Source: Trachythela sp. YZ-2020
Taxonomy: Eukaryota; Cnidaria; Anthozoa; Malacalcyonacea; Clavulariidae
Reading direction: 5' to 3'
DNA length: 64,000 bases
NCBI GenBank assembly: GCA_016169945.1
Contig: JADLSH010000155.1
Span: 2,983,501-3,047,500 of the forward strand
Shown here piece after piece: positions 35,622-47,367 of this stretch (positions within the stretch are counted from its first letter, which is position 1; every line of letters starts with the position of its first letter). Made by a program: the position numbers and the translations under genes. The notes under the pieces are model-generated. The model searched no databases. It worked only from the letters and a program-made list of their open reading frames with translations, and had not been told where the DNA came from.

Positions 35622-38509
35622 TAGGCAGAATAAACAGATATATTTTCCTGCAAATATGTGTGGATAATATCAATTACAGAATGCACATCTTGCCAAATTC
35701 ACATCACTGATACTAAAAGAGATATTATTTAGAATTAGCAGGTCTGTGAAAGTCAATGTGTAACTTGCCAAAGGTAGGTTTCAATTCATTCAAGGGCAAC
35801 CTCAAAAGTTCTTGCCCATGAGAACAACCTCATGTCAGCAGTACAAATATATTTTCCTTCTGAAATTATAAAACATTAGCCTAGAAAACATCCATAGTTG
35901 GAGAGTATGTTTTAAGAAACCAAGCCAAATAAATTCATAAGATTTTATATGCGACTGACAAGTAATTTTAATACAGTAGAGAGAGAGTCAAAGTACAAAA
36001 TAGTAATATATAAACAAACAGTAACAATACAAATGCGAAAAACAAATCAAAATACTTTTAGAAAACGTTAAACAAGATCCTAAAGATTACACTACAGCAC
36101 TGAAACCAAGAGAACATATTGACTCTTAAACATCTTTGCTATAGCTATTGAACATTTATTCAGATTGAGAAAATTTAAGCTTAGAAATTAGGTCAAAGAA
36201 ATGCGACGTTTCTGCATGAAAATTTCGATCAAAATCCTCACAAAAGTTGTGAACTTCATAAAGCTGAAAATGGCACTTACGAACTTCCAGTACAAATCCA
36301 GTGCGAAAAATTATCAGAGATATTAAATTTTGAAACAAATTTAACCGATCGTAAGTTAAGATGCCAATTAACCTGTTTTTGTTCGTAAGGTTAATATCTT
36401 TGCGAAGCGTGTTCACTTGTCGCCTCCTTGTCAACGTGCTTTCTTCGCCATTATTGCACAGAACGTCATGAAATTACATATTATGCATATAGTTAAAGTC
36501 CCATTGTTGTTTTTCTGTTAATAAAAGTTACCGATGGACAGAAAAAGTTGTTAAAATCTGCCATTTTATATTCAAAACATTGTTCGCTCCTACAGCCGGC
36601 ATTTTGTTCCAAAGCAAACTACACCTCCTACCGTCATGCTTAGCGCGAAAACGCTATAAGGGGGACAAAGTCTATTAGGAGAAGTAATAACATTTGCAAT
36701 CTCATGTTCAGGCCTTTTACGACGGATGCAGCCAGATGAAACCTGAAGGTGATCTAATGTTTGTTGGACGGTCTAACGGAACAAATCGTTGCACGATTGA
36801 AAATAGTATTTACGCAGTTAAATTTGAAAGTTCTAATCAATTGACGGACGATATGTTTGACGACTCTCAATTTTCTTACGGTATAAAATATTGATAAAGC
36901 GGTGACTTGAACAGCATATTGGCAGCATATTCGAACGCCCCTCAATTAGGATAGTTTAGTATGTCCGGACAGTGTTATCATAAATTGTTAATTAATTATC
37001 CAATTCGTTAGAACGGACATTGTATCTTGGCTCAAGGAAGACTTACATGTGCACTTAGTCTTTATATTACGAACACTGCGGTCCTAATGATGCTAAAGTT
37101 TGTGTATGTTATAGAATTTTCTTTAGCAATTATACAAAATTCACCTATTTTGGGGCAACATTTCGTAATGGTTCGTGGTGGCCTCTAGTGAGAAGATATT
37201 TCGCTGGACCGTCTCTTTGATGTTTGTATTAGAGAGGTTTCATTGTATACTTACAATATTCCTTGCAATATTTTCCTCGAAAATTACGAGAACATTCACA
37301 GAATGAAGTTCTATTTCCACATCCACCAACACATGTTCCACTATTTAAGCATCGAGAATCAGGACACCTGAAGGTTGTCGGGTCCTATGTAAAAACATTT
37401 ATTAATGTAAGAAAAGTTACGACCGACGCCCTTCGTTACTCTCCCACAGACGGACGGCCTTCATTAAAAAAGTCGTAGCCTTTTAGTATATTTCAGAATA
37501 TTTTTCAAAGGTAGTCGAATGCAACATCCGAATAAATTATGCATTCACGACAGACAATTTCCACACGACAATCTTAGCCTAAACCAGCGATGATCGAAGG
37601 GCGCAACATCATACAATATATGCTCCATGGATATGATGACTTTATTGATCTCCATCAGGTTCGGACGTGCATGTAATCTATTTAGGGATAGCATCCGTTT
37701 TATGAACAAGAATAGCGAGTGGAAATATAGATATATTACCTCGCATAGCGCACAAGTTTGATGTTTGTCTTTTCGTTTTGTAGGGTTATAACTCTGTTAT
37801 TAATATTTGAGTCTGGAAAGATTGAAAGAGCCACAAATATTTCGCTGTCGCCTTATAGTCTAGATTTGTGCATCTGCCCCTAATTTTCCTATTCGTTCTA
37901 AATGGAATAAACCATTTGTAACAGTACATTTCCGCTTAATAGTGACTATTGCGTTTCATATTTATACCCCATGCTTCGAGGCATTCGCATGTTTCGTTTG
38001 ACAGATTCAAGTTCAAATTTAGAAAGGGAAACTCCGATAATGTGTGATTGCGTACGTGAAAGACTAGCGGATGTATCCCACGGACAATCATTCTGGCAAG
38101 AAGCGTTGCTCCAAAGCAAGTAAATTGTATTTCAGTAATTCACCATAATTATACTAATCTATCCTATTATTACATGTTACTGATTTTGAATACTTCTGAC
38201 TGTTTATTTGCGATAGCTTACGATTTCCTCTCGGTGAATCAGTTAATTACATATACAGTATGTAAGTATAAAAACGTACTCTTATTGGCTGTAGTAAAAC
38301 GTAATGATCATAATCGCGATGCTCCACCAAAAGGTCAGGCTGGTGACCTGCTGTGTCATGAAGTAGTTCACAGTTCTTCTCACACTGCGCATTCTTCCTG
38401 AAGTTTACAGACTTACAACATTCATCTCGACGCAGACACAGGGAAATGCATTCAAGTCCTGACTTGGCCTGTAGATGCTGCAGTATATGAGAGCTGTTTA
38501 AACGACGAT
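32106..38509 (-). CDS. PAN-EGF-LamG/pentraxin secreted protein gene (exons 2-5)
   Basis: Four minus-strand exons join in phase: 38280-38509 (PAN/apple, phase 1 to 0), 37255-37384 (EGF, 0 to 1), 32739-33000 (LamG part 1, 1 to 2) and 32106-32484 (LamG part 2, 2 to stop TGA at 32106-32108). Acceptors are TCCTTCAG, TTACATAG, GATTTAG and TTTGCAG; donors GTACGT, GTAAGT and GTACTA. With a 76-nt first exon of the type at 58713 or 61023 the total is 1077 nt, exactly 359 codons. The product would be an extracellular or secreted carbohydrate- or protein-binding adhesion-type protein. The large intron at 33.0-37.25 kb holds a long-TIR transposon. Function of the protein is not known. Confidence 0.75.
32739..33000 (-). 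CDS. LamG/pentraxin domain, N-terminal exon
   Basis: Begins with a Cys split over the intron, then ADALRFRGKNVVEYGIS, LTTCFWINAY, ILSYGYTINNQEF and LEIYLQPYLGK, the first strands of a concanavalin-like LamG/pentraxin fold (TxCxW, SYG). The donor AAGGTACTA in phase 2 was chosen because it matches the next acceptor; other GT sites nearby do not. Confidence 0.75.
35160..35207. repeat. poly-G followed by (TTACTG)n
   Basis: Ten to eleven G residues and then five TTACTG units, inside the long-TIR element. Confidence 0.9.
35588..35618. repeat. (AT)n microsatellite
   Basis: About 15 AT units. Confidence 0.95.
37255..37384 (-). CDS. EGF-like domain exon
   Basis: DPTTFRCPDSRCLNSGTCVG, then GCGNRTSFCECSRNFRGKYC: six cysteines in EGF spacing with the CxCxxxFxGxxC end. 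Phase 0 in, phase 1 out. A seventh Cys is made at the junction with the LamG exon. Confidence 0.85.
38280..38509 (-). CDS. PAN/apple domain exon
   Basis: RRLNSSHILQHLQAKSGLEC, ISLCLRRDECCKSVNFRK and CEKNCELLHDTA...HYVLLQPIR. The LEC-xxxC-xxxxxCxSxN pattern is typical of PAN/apple domains. The first codon is split (N+AT), so the previous exon must end in phase 1, as do the signal exons at 58713 and 61023. Confidence 0.8.
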
Positions 38510-39240
38510 CTGAAGGAAAATAAAAATAAAGCAACTGTGTTAAACGCAATACATGAATGGAATTGGTTAAACATTAGAGCATGCTTTTGGAGCTTTTCTT
38601 AGCTGTAGTACTGGCACGACGGGTATCCCAGTAAAATTTAATTGACTCGTACATATAAGGTATGAAATATTTCTTCCCAAGTGGTAACTTTTTATGGCAA
38701 GCAACAAACGAAATCTCCGAAAACGATATAATAATATATTATCACGAACGTTGCTTTAGTATGCAGTAAATACAAAACCACAGTGGTGCATGTCAAGAAC
38801 CGCGGAGCATTTTTTGGATTAGGGGGGCTAAAGATTGCCGAGTGTGCATGCAGTGACACTAGTACCGAGGTCTGGAGGCGCGAGACCTTTAGGGCGGCAT
38901 GGAGGCATGTTCTCCCAGAAAATGTTGAAATCTACAGTCTGCGAAATGGCATTTCATGCACTTTTGGATATGATACAAGAAATCTTTCCAAATTTTGGTC
39001 GACGGAAAAGTTTCTTAGCACCAAACCTACCCTATCGCACCTAAGACTGCATGAAGTAGAGAATAAAGTGCCTATTTTGATACCTAGCTAAAACATTCAC
39101 ACTTTTTACAATATCTGGAAAGTAGCGCCAAAATGTCCGGCGATTCCTTTCTGGATTTAAGTAAACAATAAGCATGTATTAGACATAGCAGAGATGTTTT
39201 TTTCAGTCCAACTTTTTTATGGTTGTGAAAAATTATAATA
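38510..39240. other. no gene seen
   Basis: Contains a GGGGGGCTAAAG / GGAGGCGCGAGACC stretch (38810-38920) of the type left by high-copy elements. The open frame there has no domain. Confidence 0.35.
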
Positions 39241-39242
39241 TG

Positions 39243-39486
39243 TTCAACTATGTGTATGGGTAAATATCAAGATTTTGCTCGGCATCTCGTTCAATAGGAT
39301 TAATAGTAAAAGGTGTTAGTAGATGGAATATTCGAACGGAAATTTATATACATTTTTTAGACACAGCCAGGGGCAGTTGCGAAAAATGAACCTGCGGTCC
39401 TACCTAAAAAATGTATATAAATTTCCGTTCGAGTATTCCATCTACTAACACCTTAGAAAAATCTTGATATTTTCCCATACACCATA
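39243..39486. repeat. foldback element with about 80-100 bp arms
   Basis: AAGGTGTTAGTAGATGGAAT...ATACATTTTTTAG and its complement are separated by about 42 bp. The outer parts (GTGTATGGG / CCCATACAC, ATCAAGATTTT / AAAATCTTGAT) also pair, with a small indel. Another single copy of the arm lies at about 39655-39690, just after a tRNA-like patch. Confidence 0.75.
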
Positions 39487-39534
39487 TACTGGCATCACTC
39501 CCATCTTATATACAGAATTTTCGGTTAATGCTCA

Positions 39535-39690
39535 GTAACTCGACTCTGTAGCGCAGTCAGAGCGCTGCACCGGAATCGCAGATCCCGCAAGTTCAATTCG
39601 TGTCAGCGGGTCTAAGTTGCATTTCGCAACAGCTCCTCGCTAGGTCAAAAAAAAGTATATAAATTTCCGTTCCATCTACTAACACGTTAA
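39535..39690 (+). repeat. tRNA-like SINE remnant next to the foldback
   Basis: GTAGCGCAGTCAGAGCGC has A-box form with a 4-bp D stem, and GTTCAATTC about 45 bases on is a poor B box. Anticodon and T stems do not close, so this is not a working tRNA gene. Confidence 0.4.
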
Positions 39691-39899
39691 ACTATGTGTA
39701 TTCTACTAGAAATCAGCATATGTATGACAAATTATTGGGGGGAATAAAGTCCACTAGCCCTGATATGATTTTAAAATTTCATGAACTTCTGCATAGCCAC
39801 GATCGACTTATCACTCCGAAAGCCGGATGGAATTTTTACCCACGCATATGTAATGCATAAATAATGTCTACTTAAATTTAGAGTAGTATGTATAATCGA

Positions 39900-40475
39900 A
39901 ACACCATAAATACATTTTATCAGCGTTGATAATCATGTGGTTATTCTTGTTCTATTTATTGCATACTCCTAAAATTCCTTTTTATGCTATAAGTTGCTAC
40001 AATTTTATATTTACGAATTAAATGCAATTATTTAAAAATTAAACTTCTACTAAATGTGTTGAACTAATCACTTGCAAGTGGCTAGCGGTAAACTTAAAGC
40101 GAAAAATGTAAAATATGAAGTCATTTTCATTGACTCAATATAACTCCAGCAGAGTTAACACGCATTATATTTAATTCCAAAGATGGACGTTAATTTTGGG
40201 TATTGGGATCAAAACAACTTCCTTGTGTACTGAATTTCTAACATAGAGTATAATATAATTCCTATTGATTATGCTTATCAAGATATAGCCTAAAGTCGAT
40301 CAATTCCACTCTTGCAATCACGCGAGAATATTGCGTCATGCTAAATAATCACTAGCTATTTTGGGTGGCATTATTGTTGATTGCATCGAAGTGCCGTTTT
40401 CGCTTATATCATTGGCAATCGGCCATCTTTTTTTAGATCAGTAGGATGTCTACATAGAGATTATAAAAGAGTAGA
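39900..40475 (-). repeat. exon-1 module array: upstream half of a module
   Basis: Aligns with 59080-59640 and in part with 61390-61640 and 50230-50400 (landmarks TTGCTACAATTTTATATTTACGAA, GTCAATATAACTCCAG, CAAAACAACTTCC-TGTGTACTGAA, TTGCAATCACGCGAGAAT, AATCGGCCATCTTTTTT). In the minus-strand sense it lies upstream of a signal-peptide exon. Confidence 0.6.
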
Positions 40476-40479
40476 GGGG

Positions 40480-42170
40480 GCATCCGAGGATAAATTTAGG
40501 GGGAAATTGAAGCTTCCTAATGGGGGCCCCTTGTACGTCCAGTATGTAAATCCCGTATGTGAAATCGCGCGCCCATTGGCTACATTTGAAATCTCCTTAG
40601 TGCCTTAGCAACAACAAATAATTTTTTGAAAAAAGTTTACGCCTGTCTAAATTAAGCAAAATGTTAAAAAACCAGCCCAAATTCAGCGAAAAAATATTCC
40701 TATGTGAGCAAATTTTTCTTTAATTTGATGTACTCATTCTAAACAGCACCGTCGAATATCATACTCCAGAGGATGATGACTTTGATCGCTCATATCTTTG
40801 CCGCCCCTCACCCAAAACGGACGAAAATACCACCAATTGATTCAGCAAAAAATACCGTTCTTGGCTAATGCCAAACAAATCGCTAAACACATTGTTTTAC
40901 AGATCTCCGTATTATATCGGTAAACTAATTATATATTCAGTGCCTTTGGTCGATTATAACTTCTGTTTTAAAAACAGTGTCATTTTTATAGAGCTTTAAA
41001 AACAGTGCCTACTGACTAACTTTCAAAGAAAAACAATAAGAATTGACAAAATTCCGGCGAAATTTGAAATGTAGCGTAGGGGCCAAACTGGACTTTCAGA
41101 CAAAAACAACCGGAAGAGGCCCAAAGACAGTTGCTATGGCTTTTTAAGTTGCCGGAATGAATTCCCAAGGGTACAATACCCTATATAAGATTTTTTGTCG
41201 TGACTGAAGCGCGTAGGCAGACCACATATAGTCAAACTACGGCAAGCACATGCATGCTGGAAAATACCCAATAAATAAAAAAAATTCAAAATAAATATAA
41301 TTCTACTCGTCGTATCGAAGCAAAAGTTTCCACAAGAAATACACAGATAAAAAGCAAAATTTTGGACTAAGAAGTCTGTTGTCAAATGCAAGAATAAATA
41401 ACACGGCCATCTGAAAATCAACCTTTTTATTTTTGCTTGCATCTTTTTGATATACTATGTAATTATAAATAATTCTGAACTATGGTTGAGATGTAGTAAA
41501 TAATAAAAATAATAATAATAATAACTGTTGGAGGTGAACTGGAGTATGACAGGAGGTATGTTTGGGATTAAACTTTTAGTATTTTTGATTCTGTAATGTT
41601 TATTCGGCAACATAACCCACTGTTAAAAAGCTTATTTTGTAAGGATTCCAATGGTGTTAGTTTCATTACCACAGGGTATTTATTTGCAATGGAAATCGTA
41701 CTCAAATTGCTCTTGCGACAACAGAATTAAAATTCGACCGACTAGAAAGGCTGTTAAAGATGTGGACTTGGTGTGAAGCAGTGGAACTGCTTAGTGGAAC
41801 TGGCATTCAACTTAAAAGGCGGGTGTTTTCACTCTGCAGTCTGGGTGTTTCTCACTCGGTTGCTCAACTTTAAATAGACAAAAATGGAAAACAATTCAAT
41901 TATGTCAGTTTTAGCAGGTTTATTCTCAATATATATTAAATATTAACACATATTTAAAATTTTAAGACACATACAAGTGATTTGTACTGAATTTTTTTCT
42001 TTTATTTTTCACGCACAAAAACAATTTTGTTATTGCTAAGGCAGTGTTGCTCAGGAGATTTCAAATGTAGGCAATGGGCGCGCGATTCCACATACGGGCC
42101 GTACATCCGGGACTCCGGATCCCAAATAGGAAGCTTCAATTTTTCCCTTTTGTTGACTAACATTTGTCAA
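40480..42170. mobile_element. TIR element inserted in the module array
   Basis: Inverted arms at about 40490-40650 and 42000-42170 share AGGG-GAAATTGAAGCTTCCTA, GTATGTGGAATCGCGCGCCCATTG-like and CTACATTTGAAATCTCCT. Comparison with 59600-59860 shows the module sequence continuing on both sides, so the 1.7 kb is inserted DNA. No transposase recognised. Confidence 0.65.
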
Positions 42171-42179
42171 TTGGATGCC

Positions 42180-42990
42180 CCTCAATCAGCTAATAAAAAG
42201 TTTTGCAAGTTTTCACGCATTAGTTATTGAAACTTTTTCCCATGGGCTTCCTACACATTTTTTCAAAAAATATATTTCATCATGTGAAAAATATATATTC
42301 TACGTTTAGAGGCAAAGCCCATTCCCAAAAAGAACGAAATAGCACGCTGCGACATTAATTGACCAAAACTCGCGAGGAAGCTCTTCAATTAGAGCTATAA
42401 ATAAGCTTTTCATCCCTCATGCCTCTTCTCGGTGAGTGCCGAGTGCCCATTTATCAGTTATAAATTTGATCTATGCCACAGTGAAACATCAAACTTTAGC
42501 AACAATCAATTTCAGATATGTCTCGGCTCGCTAACATTAATATGATCTTCAACCAAATTGTATTGACGACCCTTATAGCCAGAGTAAACCAAGAAAAAAT
42601 ATGGTATGCATATCTGAAATTATATACGTCCAAATATTTAACTTCCATATCTCTTACCTTCATAATTGCCATCGAAAAAAATATTCCATCCTTTAACATC
42701 TGGTAATGTGCATCATCCACAATAATAGCAAGCAAATATGTGTGAGATGAGGACTTAGCTCATTTAGCTGATTGTGATAGCAAATTCGATTGCTTTTTCA
42801 ATAGTAAACTTAGAAAATCAAGTTTATTGCTGTGCTCGGAGGCATACAAAAGTGTAGACTACAGTAGCTGTAAACGTGATAAGTTAAAGTTGTCAAACTG
42901 ACATTCAAACTCAGTGCACTTAAGTCATGGCTCCAGCTCATTACACGAAGCTCATTTGAGCATTCTTTACCAAACTTGGCAAGTTGTTAG
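42180..42990 (-). pseudogene. module with degenerate signal-peptide exon (42658-42730)
   Basis: Aligns with 59850-60430 and 56720-57300. The minus strand keeps the donor GAAGGTAAGAG and the LLLLWM start, but indels relative to the 58713 exon put TAA after TRC. It is unlikely to be usable as exon 1 although it is the copy nearest to the PAN exon. Confidence 0.55.
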
Positions 42991-43230
42991 ATCAGCCTAA
43001 TATTAATAATTATGACATATTGGCTGCCATAGCAACTGTCACGTGACCCTGCAAATTGTAATATTACACAGCTCATCTTTAAGCCATCGGGAGATGGGTC
43101 TGGAAGCAATGTCACGGATTGAGATTGTTTGAATTAGTAAATGTTTATATTGAAGTCATTGAGTCCAACTGGAATGTGTGTCTCAAATAAAAACTAAGGA
43201 GCAAAAGAAAATTGTTTTCAAAATTATTGT

Positions 43231-43620
43231 ATTTTTTCCAGGGCCTTTTTTAAGAAATCATCAGTGGGGGGCATCATCGAAAGGGGACGTAACAAGTAAG
43301 TGGTGTATTATATGTGTGGGAACGCGAAGGGGGGTCTGGGGTCCTCCCCCAGAAAATTTTTGTATTCTTGAGTCTCTGTGGCTTGATTTCCTGCGTTTTC
43401 AGAGACAATTTTTGATATATCCCATCTAAACGGGCCAGGTTTTGTTGTGAGAATACAATAACTTTCCTCTAAACTCATTTTTTCCCCATTTTTGGCTTAT
43501 ACTTTGGACAAAAGGGACCTTCACTGGGGGGGCAAAAATAGCTTACTGGGGCGGCAAACATGGGGCTGGGGGGGCTTTTGCCCCTCCAGTACATTAGTTA
43601 AAAAAGGCCCTGATTTTTTC
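43231..43620. mobile_element. hAT-type MITE with perfect 8-bp target duplication
   Basis: Element 43239-43612 begins CAGGGCCTTTTTTAA and ends with its complement. ATTTTTTC is repeated on both sides (43231-43238, 43613-43620). The 8-bp duplication and CAGGG ends are typical of hAT elements. Its interior is GC-rich and non-coding. Confidence 0.9.
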
Positions 43621-44330
43621 TATTTTCTTTCTCTATTTTTTGCACTCTAACGGTATAGAGGACACCCATTCAAGTTGATATAAAATAAACAGCAAGAAAT
43701 TAAGTCATCTTCATGTAAAACGTAAGTAGACAATTGAAAAAAGTACGTCTCCCAAGTCTGTTTAAATCACATTAAAGTACATTTTATTGGTCACGTACGT
43801 GTTTCTCATAGCTTTCTTACCATTTTTATCTACAGTACTCACTTTTTAGCTGAGCCGATGAAATTTTATCTTAATCTAGACATTTTTTTAATAAAAAGTT
43901 TTGTTTTAAGTTGTAATTTCACTGGTAAATAGGCTTTATTCTCCATTGTTAAGTGTAAATTATTGACCGCCATTTTGAATTTTAATTATTCTTGTCTCCA
44001 TGGAAACAGCGAACACAGCAAAAACCTCACGGATTTCAAAGTTTTTTTTGCGTTTGAAAATTGAGTTTTTTGATGCAAAAAAGGAAAATTAATGATTAAA
44101 AATCACTCCAGTTTCACGCCAAAGAACAAGTACAATGATGGAATGTATTTTTGTTATAAATATGCAGTTTACGACATGATTTCACAGATATAAGATTCGA
44201 TTGAGACTCGATTTTCTGTTGAAAAATCAATTGACTAGTGTTCTTCTATATGAAGAAACAAATTGTCAGTCATATCTTTAGGCTCTCGTATTTAAGCAGT
44301 CAAAATTGTACCAGCTATTTCACATGTTTT
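43621..44330. other. no gene seen
   Basis: AT-rich intergenic or intronic DNA. Confidence 0.4.
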
Positions 44331-44505
44331 ACAGTATATATATATATATATATATATACGTATATGCCTGATGATTCTTTTACAGATGAAACAGCCTGTT
44401 GCAGACAAGTTTTGAGGTAAGCGAAAATATATATATATATATATATTTTTACCTCAAAACTTGTCTACAACAGGCTGTTTCATCTGTAAAAGAATCATCA
44501 GGCCG
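44330..44505. repeat. inverted repeat end of a Penelope-like element with (AT)n spacer
   Basis: Arms 44367-44420 and 44451-44503 (CCTGATGATTCTTTTACAG..., ACCTCAAAACTTG) are complementary with one mismatch and separated by (AT)n. Another (AT)n run precedes the left arm. They mark the 3' end of the element that follows on the minus strand. Confidence 0.7.
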
Positions 44506-44532
44506 TTTACAAGTAGCGAGAGAAATGACTGC

Positions 44533-46337
44533 TTAGATACTTCCTGCCGGAGCGTGGGGGTGTATGTGGGAGACAATGTGTGCATGCATGGCTTTGTTTG
44601 CGTTGTTTACGCGAAATTTATTACGATGACGACACCGTGAAATTATTTCAGCTCTTTTGTTGAGTAAACAATTCTTGTTTTTTTCTTTCAAAATACAAAT
44701 TTTTTCTTCTAAACATAAATTGCATCGTTTTGATCCTCCCGTGTACGAAATAGAATGTTTTAAAATTTGCCAATTAATACTGAAATCCTTATTGCTTTCT
44801 TTCAATGTCCAAATATATTTCGAAAGTTCCGTGTCATTTGCATGCTTTTTATGCTGAAAAGATTTAGTGTGGTTGGCCAATCGCTCTTTGAATGTTGTTG
44901 CAGTCATGCCAATGTAATTTTTGATCGTGTTTGTGTTGCTTACTGTGACTGTTGCTTTGTATACTATGTCCCTAGTCATGCATTGTTTTTGAAGCGGGCA
45001 AATGGTGTTTTCTCTACAACTGCAATTGGTAGCGTCCCTATCCTGTGGCTTGTTATTCCTAGATATGCGTGCATTGTGTTTAGTGATTACTGACTTGACA
45101 TTGTTCATGCAGCTGTAACTTACTTTAACTGTATTTCTGTTAAAAATTTTGTGGAGCTTGTGGTGCGGTGGAAAATGTTTGTCAATTAGACTAAGGAAAT
45201 TATGTCCTATGTTTGTGCTAACACTCTTACTAAATGGTGGGTTGAACCAAATGATGTTGCGTTGCCTATTCCTGCGTTGTTGTTGCGGTGTGTGCTGAGT
45301 GTAGCTAAGTTCAAGAGTAAAGCTGCTATGCCTAAGTGCGTTCTGATATATGGGTGCAGATTCCTGAAAAGTTTGCTCATCTGATGAAAGAAGTGTAATG
45401 CGCTTGTTAATTGATGCAGGTAGTTGCCTTGTGATGCTCGGTGGGTGATTAGAGTGCATATTTATGTATAGTGGATCGTCATTGGGCTTCCTATAGGGCC
45501 TATGTTTTCCATTGTTAAGGTCGAAAGTTACATCTAAAAAGTTTACAATGCGTAAATTTGATTCGGCGGTAATTTTTAGGTCAAACTGCTCGAAAATTTT
45601 GTGGAGATCTTTTCTTGTTTTGTCTGCTAAAAGTGCTGATTTACTTTTTATAATTGCCAAACCGTCATCTCTATATAGGCCGATGCTTTCTTTGCCAAAT
45701 TTCTTACTCAGGTGGTTTTTGGATTGTTTTCGAAATTTTCTTTGTGATCTTTTAAAGATATAAATGCTTCGCGTTTTTTCATTTTTTCAATTCTGTCGCC
45801 GATTCCTAAATTGTTCGAAATGTTTTTTAGTTCTGAATCAATTTCATCTATAGTGTCCTGGGATCCATGCTTATATGTTTTTGTGATGTTGTCATGTAAG
45901 AGCTTGTTGTATGTGTCGAGCGAGGTTTCATAAATATTCCTAGTTTTGTCTGCAAAAATGAAAATGTTGGGAGACGAATTGATTTTCTTTAGATCGTTAG
46001 TGAAAGATTTCTGAAATTGGTTCCTATATGGCCGAAATTGTAAATTTTCGATTAATTTTATAAGGTCGTCTTCGAAAGGTTTCATTTCCGGAATAGAAGG
46101 AGGTGTTTTGTTGGACGCAAGGCCGAAATGGTTGTTTTGGTTTTCACATTTTTTGTTTTTATTAAGAAATAAATTAGCTTTCCATCTCATACGTTTTATT
46201 ACACTTTCCACTTTTTCAATCAAATTTTTCAAATAAGCGTCCTGTGATGGTATAGGGATATTCTTTAGTGAATAGTCAAATCGAAATTGCCGCATTTTGA
46301 AGTTAAATAGAAATGAATAACGTAAACAAGAGTGCAC
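44533..46337 (-). pseudogene. internally deleted Penelope-like element (RT plus GIY-YIG)
   Basis: The N-terminal part (45708-46337) holds the family's SLKNIPIPSQDAYLKNLI start, IFADKTRN and AFISLKDHKE...NNPKTT. Immediately after, the frame shifts to KKFGKESIGLYRDDGLAIIK (about 45645-45705), the RT catalytic YRDD region, and continues as 375 residues to the GIY-YIG domain (NYIGMTATTFKERLANH, SKYIWTLK) with Cys pairs (CSCRENTICPLQKQC). In complete elements roughly 150 residues separate the two parts, so a deletion fused them and caused the frame break. The C-terminal part is otherwise intact. Confidence 0.8.
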
Positions 46338-46406
46338 AACCGATATACGGGTGCGAATATACGTGTGGGTTTAGGTCTACGAAACGCAAAGAGTGCTCGA
46401 CAACAT

Positions 46407-46458
46407 ATAGTTAGAGCAAATTATAGATTTTCGAAAATCTATAATTTGCTCTAACTAT
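46407..46458. repeat. perfect 52-bp palindrome at the 5' end of the Penelope-like element
   Basis: Zero-spacer palindrome centred on TTCGAA at about 46432. Both arms read ATAGTTAGAGCAAATTATAG and on to the centre. It is followed by an (AT)n run (46459-46483). Confidence 0.95.
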
Positions 46459-47367
46459 TATATATATATATATATATATATATACAATATTTCACAGCAG
46501 AGTGGGAACAAGATCAGTGTATGGCTACGATTACGATTAGTTTGTGTGCCTATATTAAATGGTTTAAGACAGCAGTAAAATATGAACTAGAAATACATGC
46601 ATGCAGAATCCCCTCGCCCATTTGAACCAAACAATTTACTCCCCAAAAGTTATTTTAACATGAAGTACTGAGTCGACGAATGTAACCATGGTAACACGCA
46701 ACATTGTATATTTTTTATATTTTTAATTTTTAATTTGTACAAATATTATTTTGTTTTTAACTATAAAATTATCAATTGCCCAACTATATAGAGTGGGTAT
46801 GCTATTATGTACTCTTTTAACTTTGATTTACTGTAACATTCAACCTTAGACGTTCACAAAATGTTTCGAAATTTTCAAAAAACTTCAACTGCTTTTCGAG
46901 GAGTATTTTTATACTTCGCACTTGCTTTTGCAATGAAGTTTTTGATATTTCATGTTTTTTATTTTTCTATAACATATTTGAATCAATACTAAAATACTCT
47001 TAAAGATCAATCAATGTTATACTGACCTACACATTTTGATCTACACGTTTTGATCTTTCAGAATGATCTACACATTTTCAAATTCACAAACTATACTGCA
47101 TGCTATGTTAAAAATTCGGCAAAGCAAGCATGCAAAATAGACACTTGCCTGTTTAAAACGCTCCTTTTTCGGTCTTTCGACTGTTTTTCCTCTTGTTAAT
47201 TTGTCCTCTAAATAATTTTCATTTATCTTGTTTTGGAGACTTAACATATAAACTTACTTACATAGAGACTTACTTATAAAATGAGTGCAAAACTATTTTT
47301 GAAAAAAGTTTGCAAAATGGAAGTCTCCTCTCGGCTTGAACTTGCGCATGCGCATAACTTACGAAAA

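Larger units (their letters stand above)
33931..36633. mobile_element. long-TIR element, about 2.7 kb, with roughly 540-bp arms
   Basis: The left arm (33931-34465) and right arm (about 36095-36633) are diverged inverted copies. Shared landmarks are the outer CGGTAGGAGGT, GGCGGCTGTAGGAGCGAA, AAAATGGCAGATTTTAACAA, CAAGGAGGCGACAAGTG, TTTTGATCGAAATTTTCAT and TCTCTTGGTTTCA. The 1.6-kb interior shows no transposase. It contains a (GTTACT)n run, a poly-G run and an (AT)n run. No target duplication was seen at the ends. It lies in an intron of the PAN-EGF-LamG gene. Confidence 0.75.

Noticed and set aside
38783..39091. 102-codon plus-strand ORF
   Set aside because: No domain, no conservation within the window, overlapping alternative frame, and composition typical of repeat debris.
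39540..39612. Functional tRNA gene
   Set aside because: A-box-like and B-box-like words are present, but acceptor, anticodon and T stems do not pair.
42496..42735. 79-codon ORF over the module at 42.7 kb as a real gene
   Set aside because: It is a shifted frame through the degenerate signal-peptide exon; its phase does not fit the PAN exon.
44367..44420. CTGATGA...GAAAC in the inverted end of the larger Penelope-like element as a second hammerhead
   Set aside because: The two core boxes are present with suitable spacing, but the bases between them do not form a stem II and no cleavage triplet or stem I partner could be placed.
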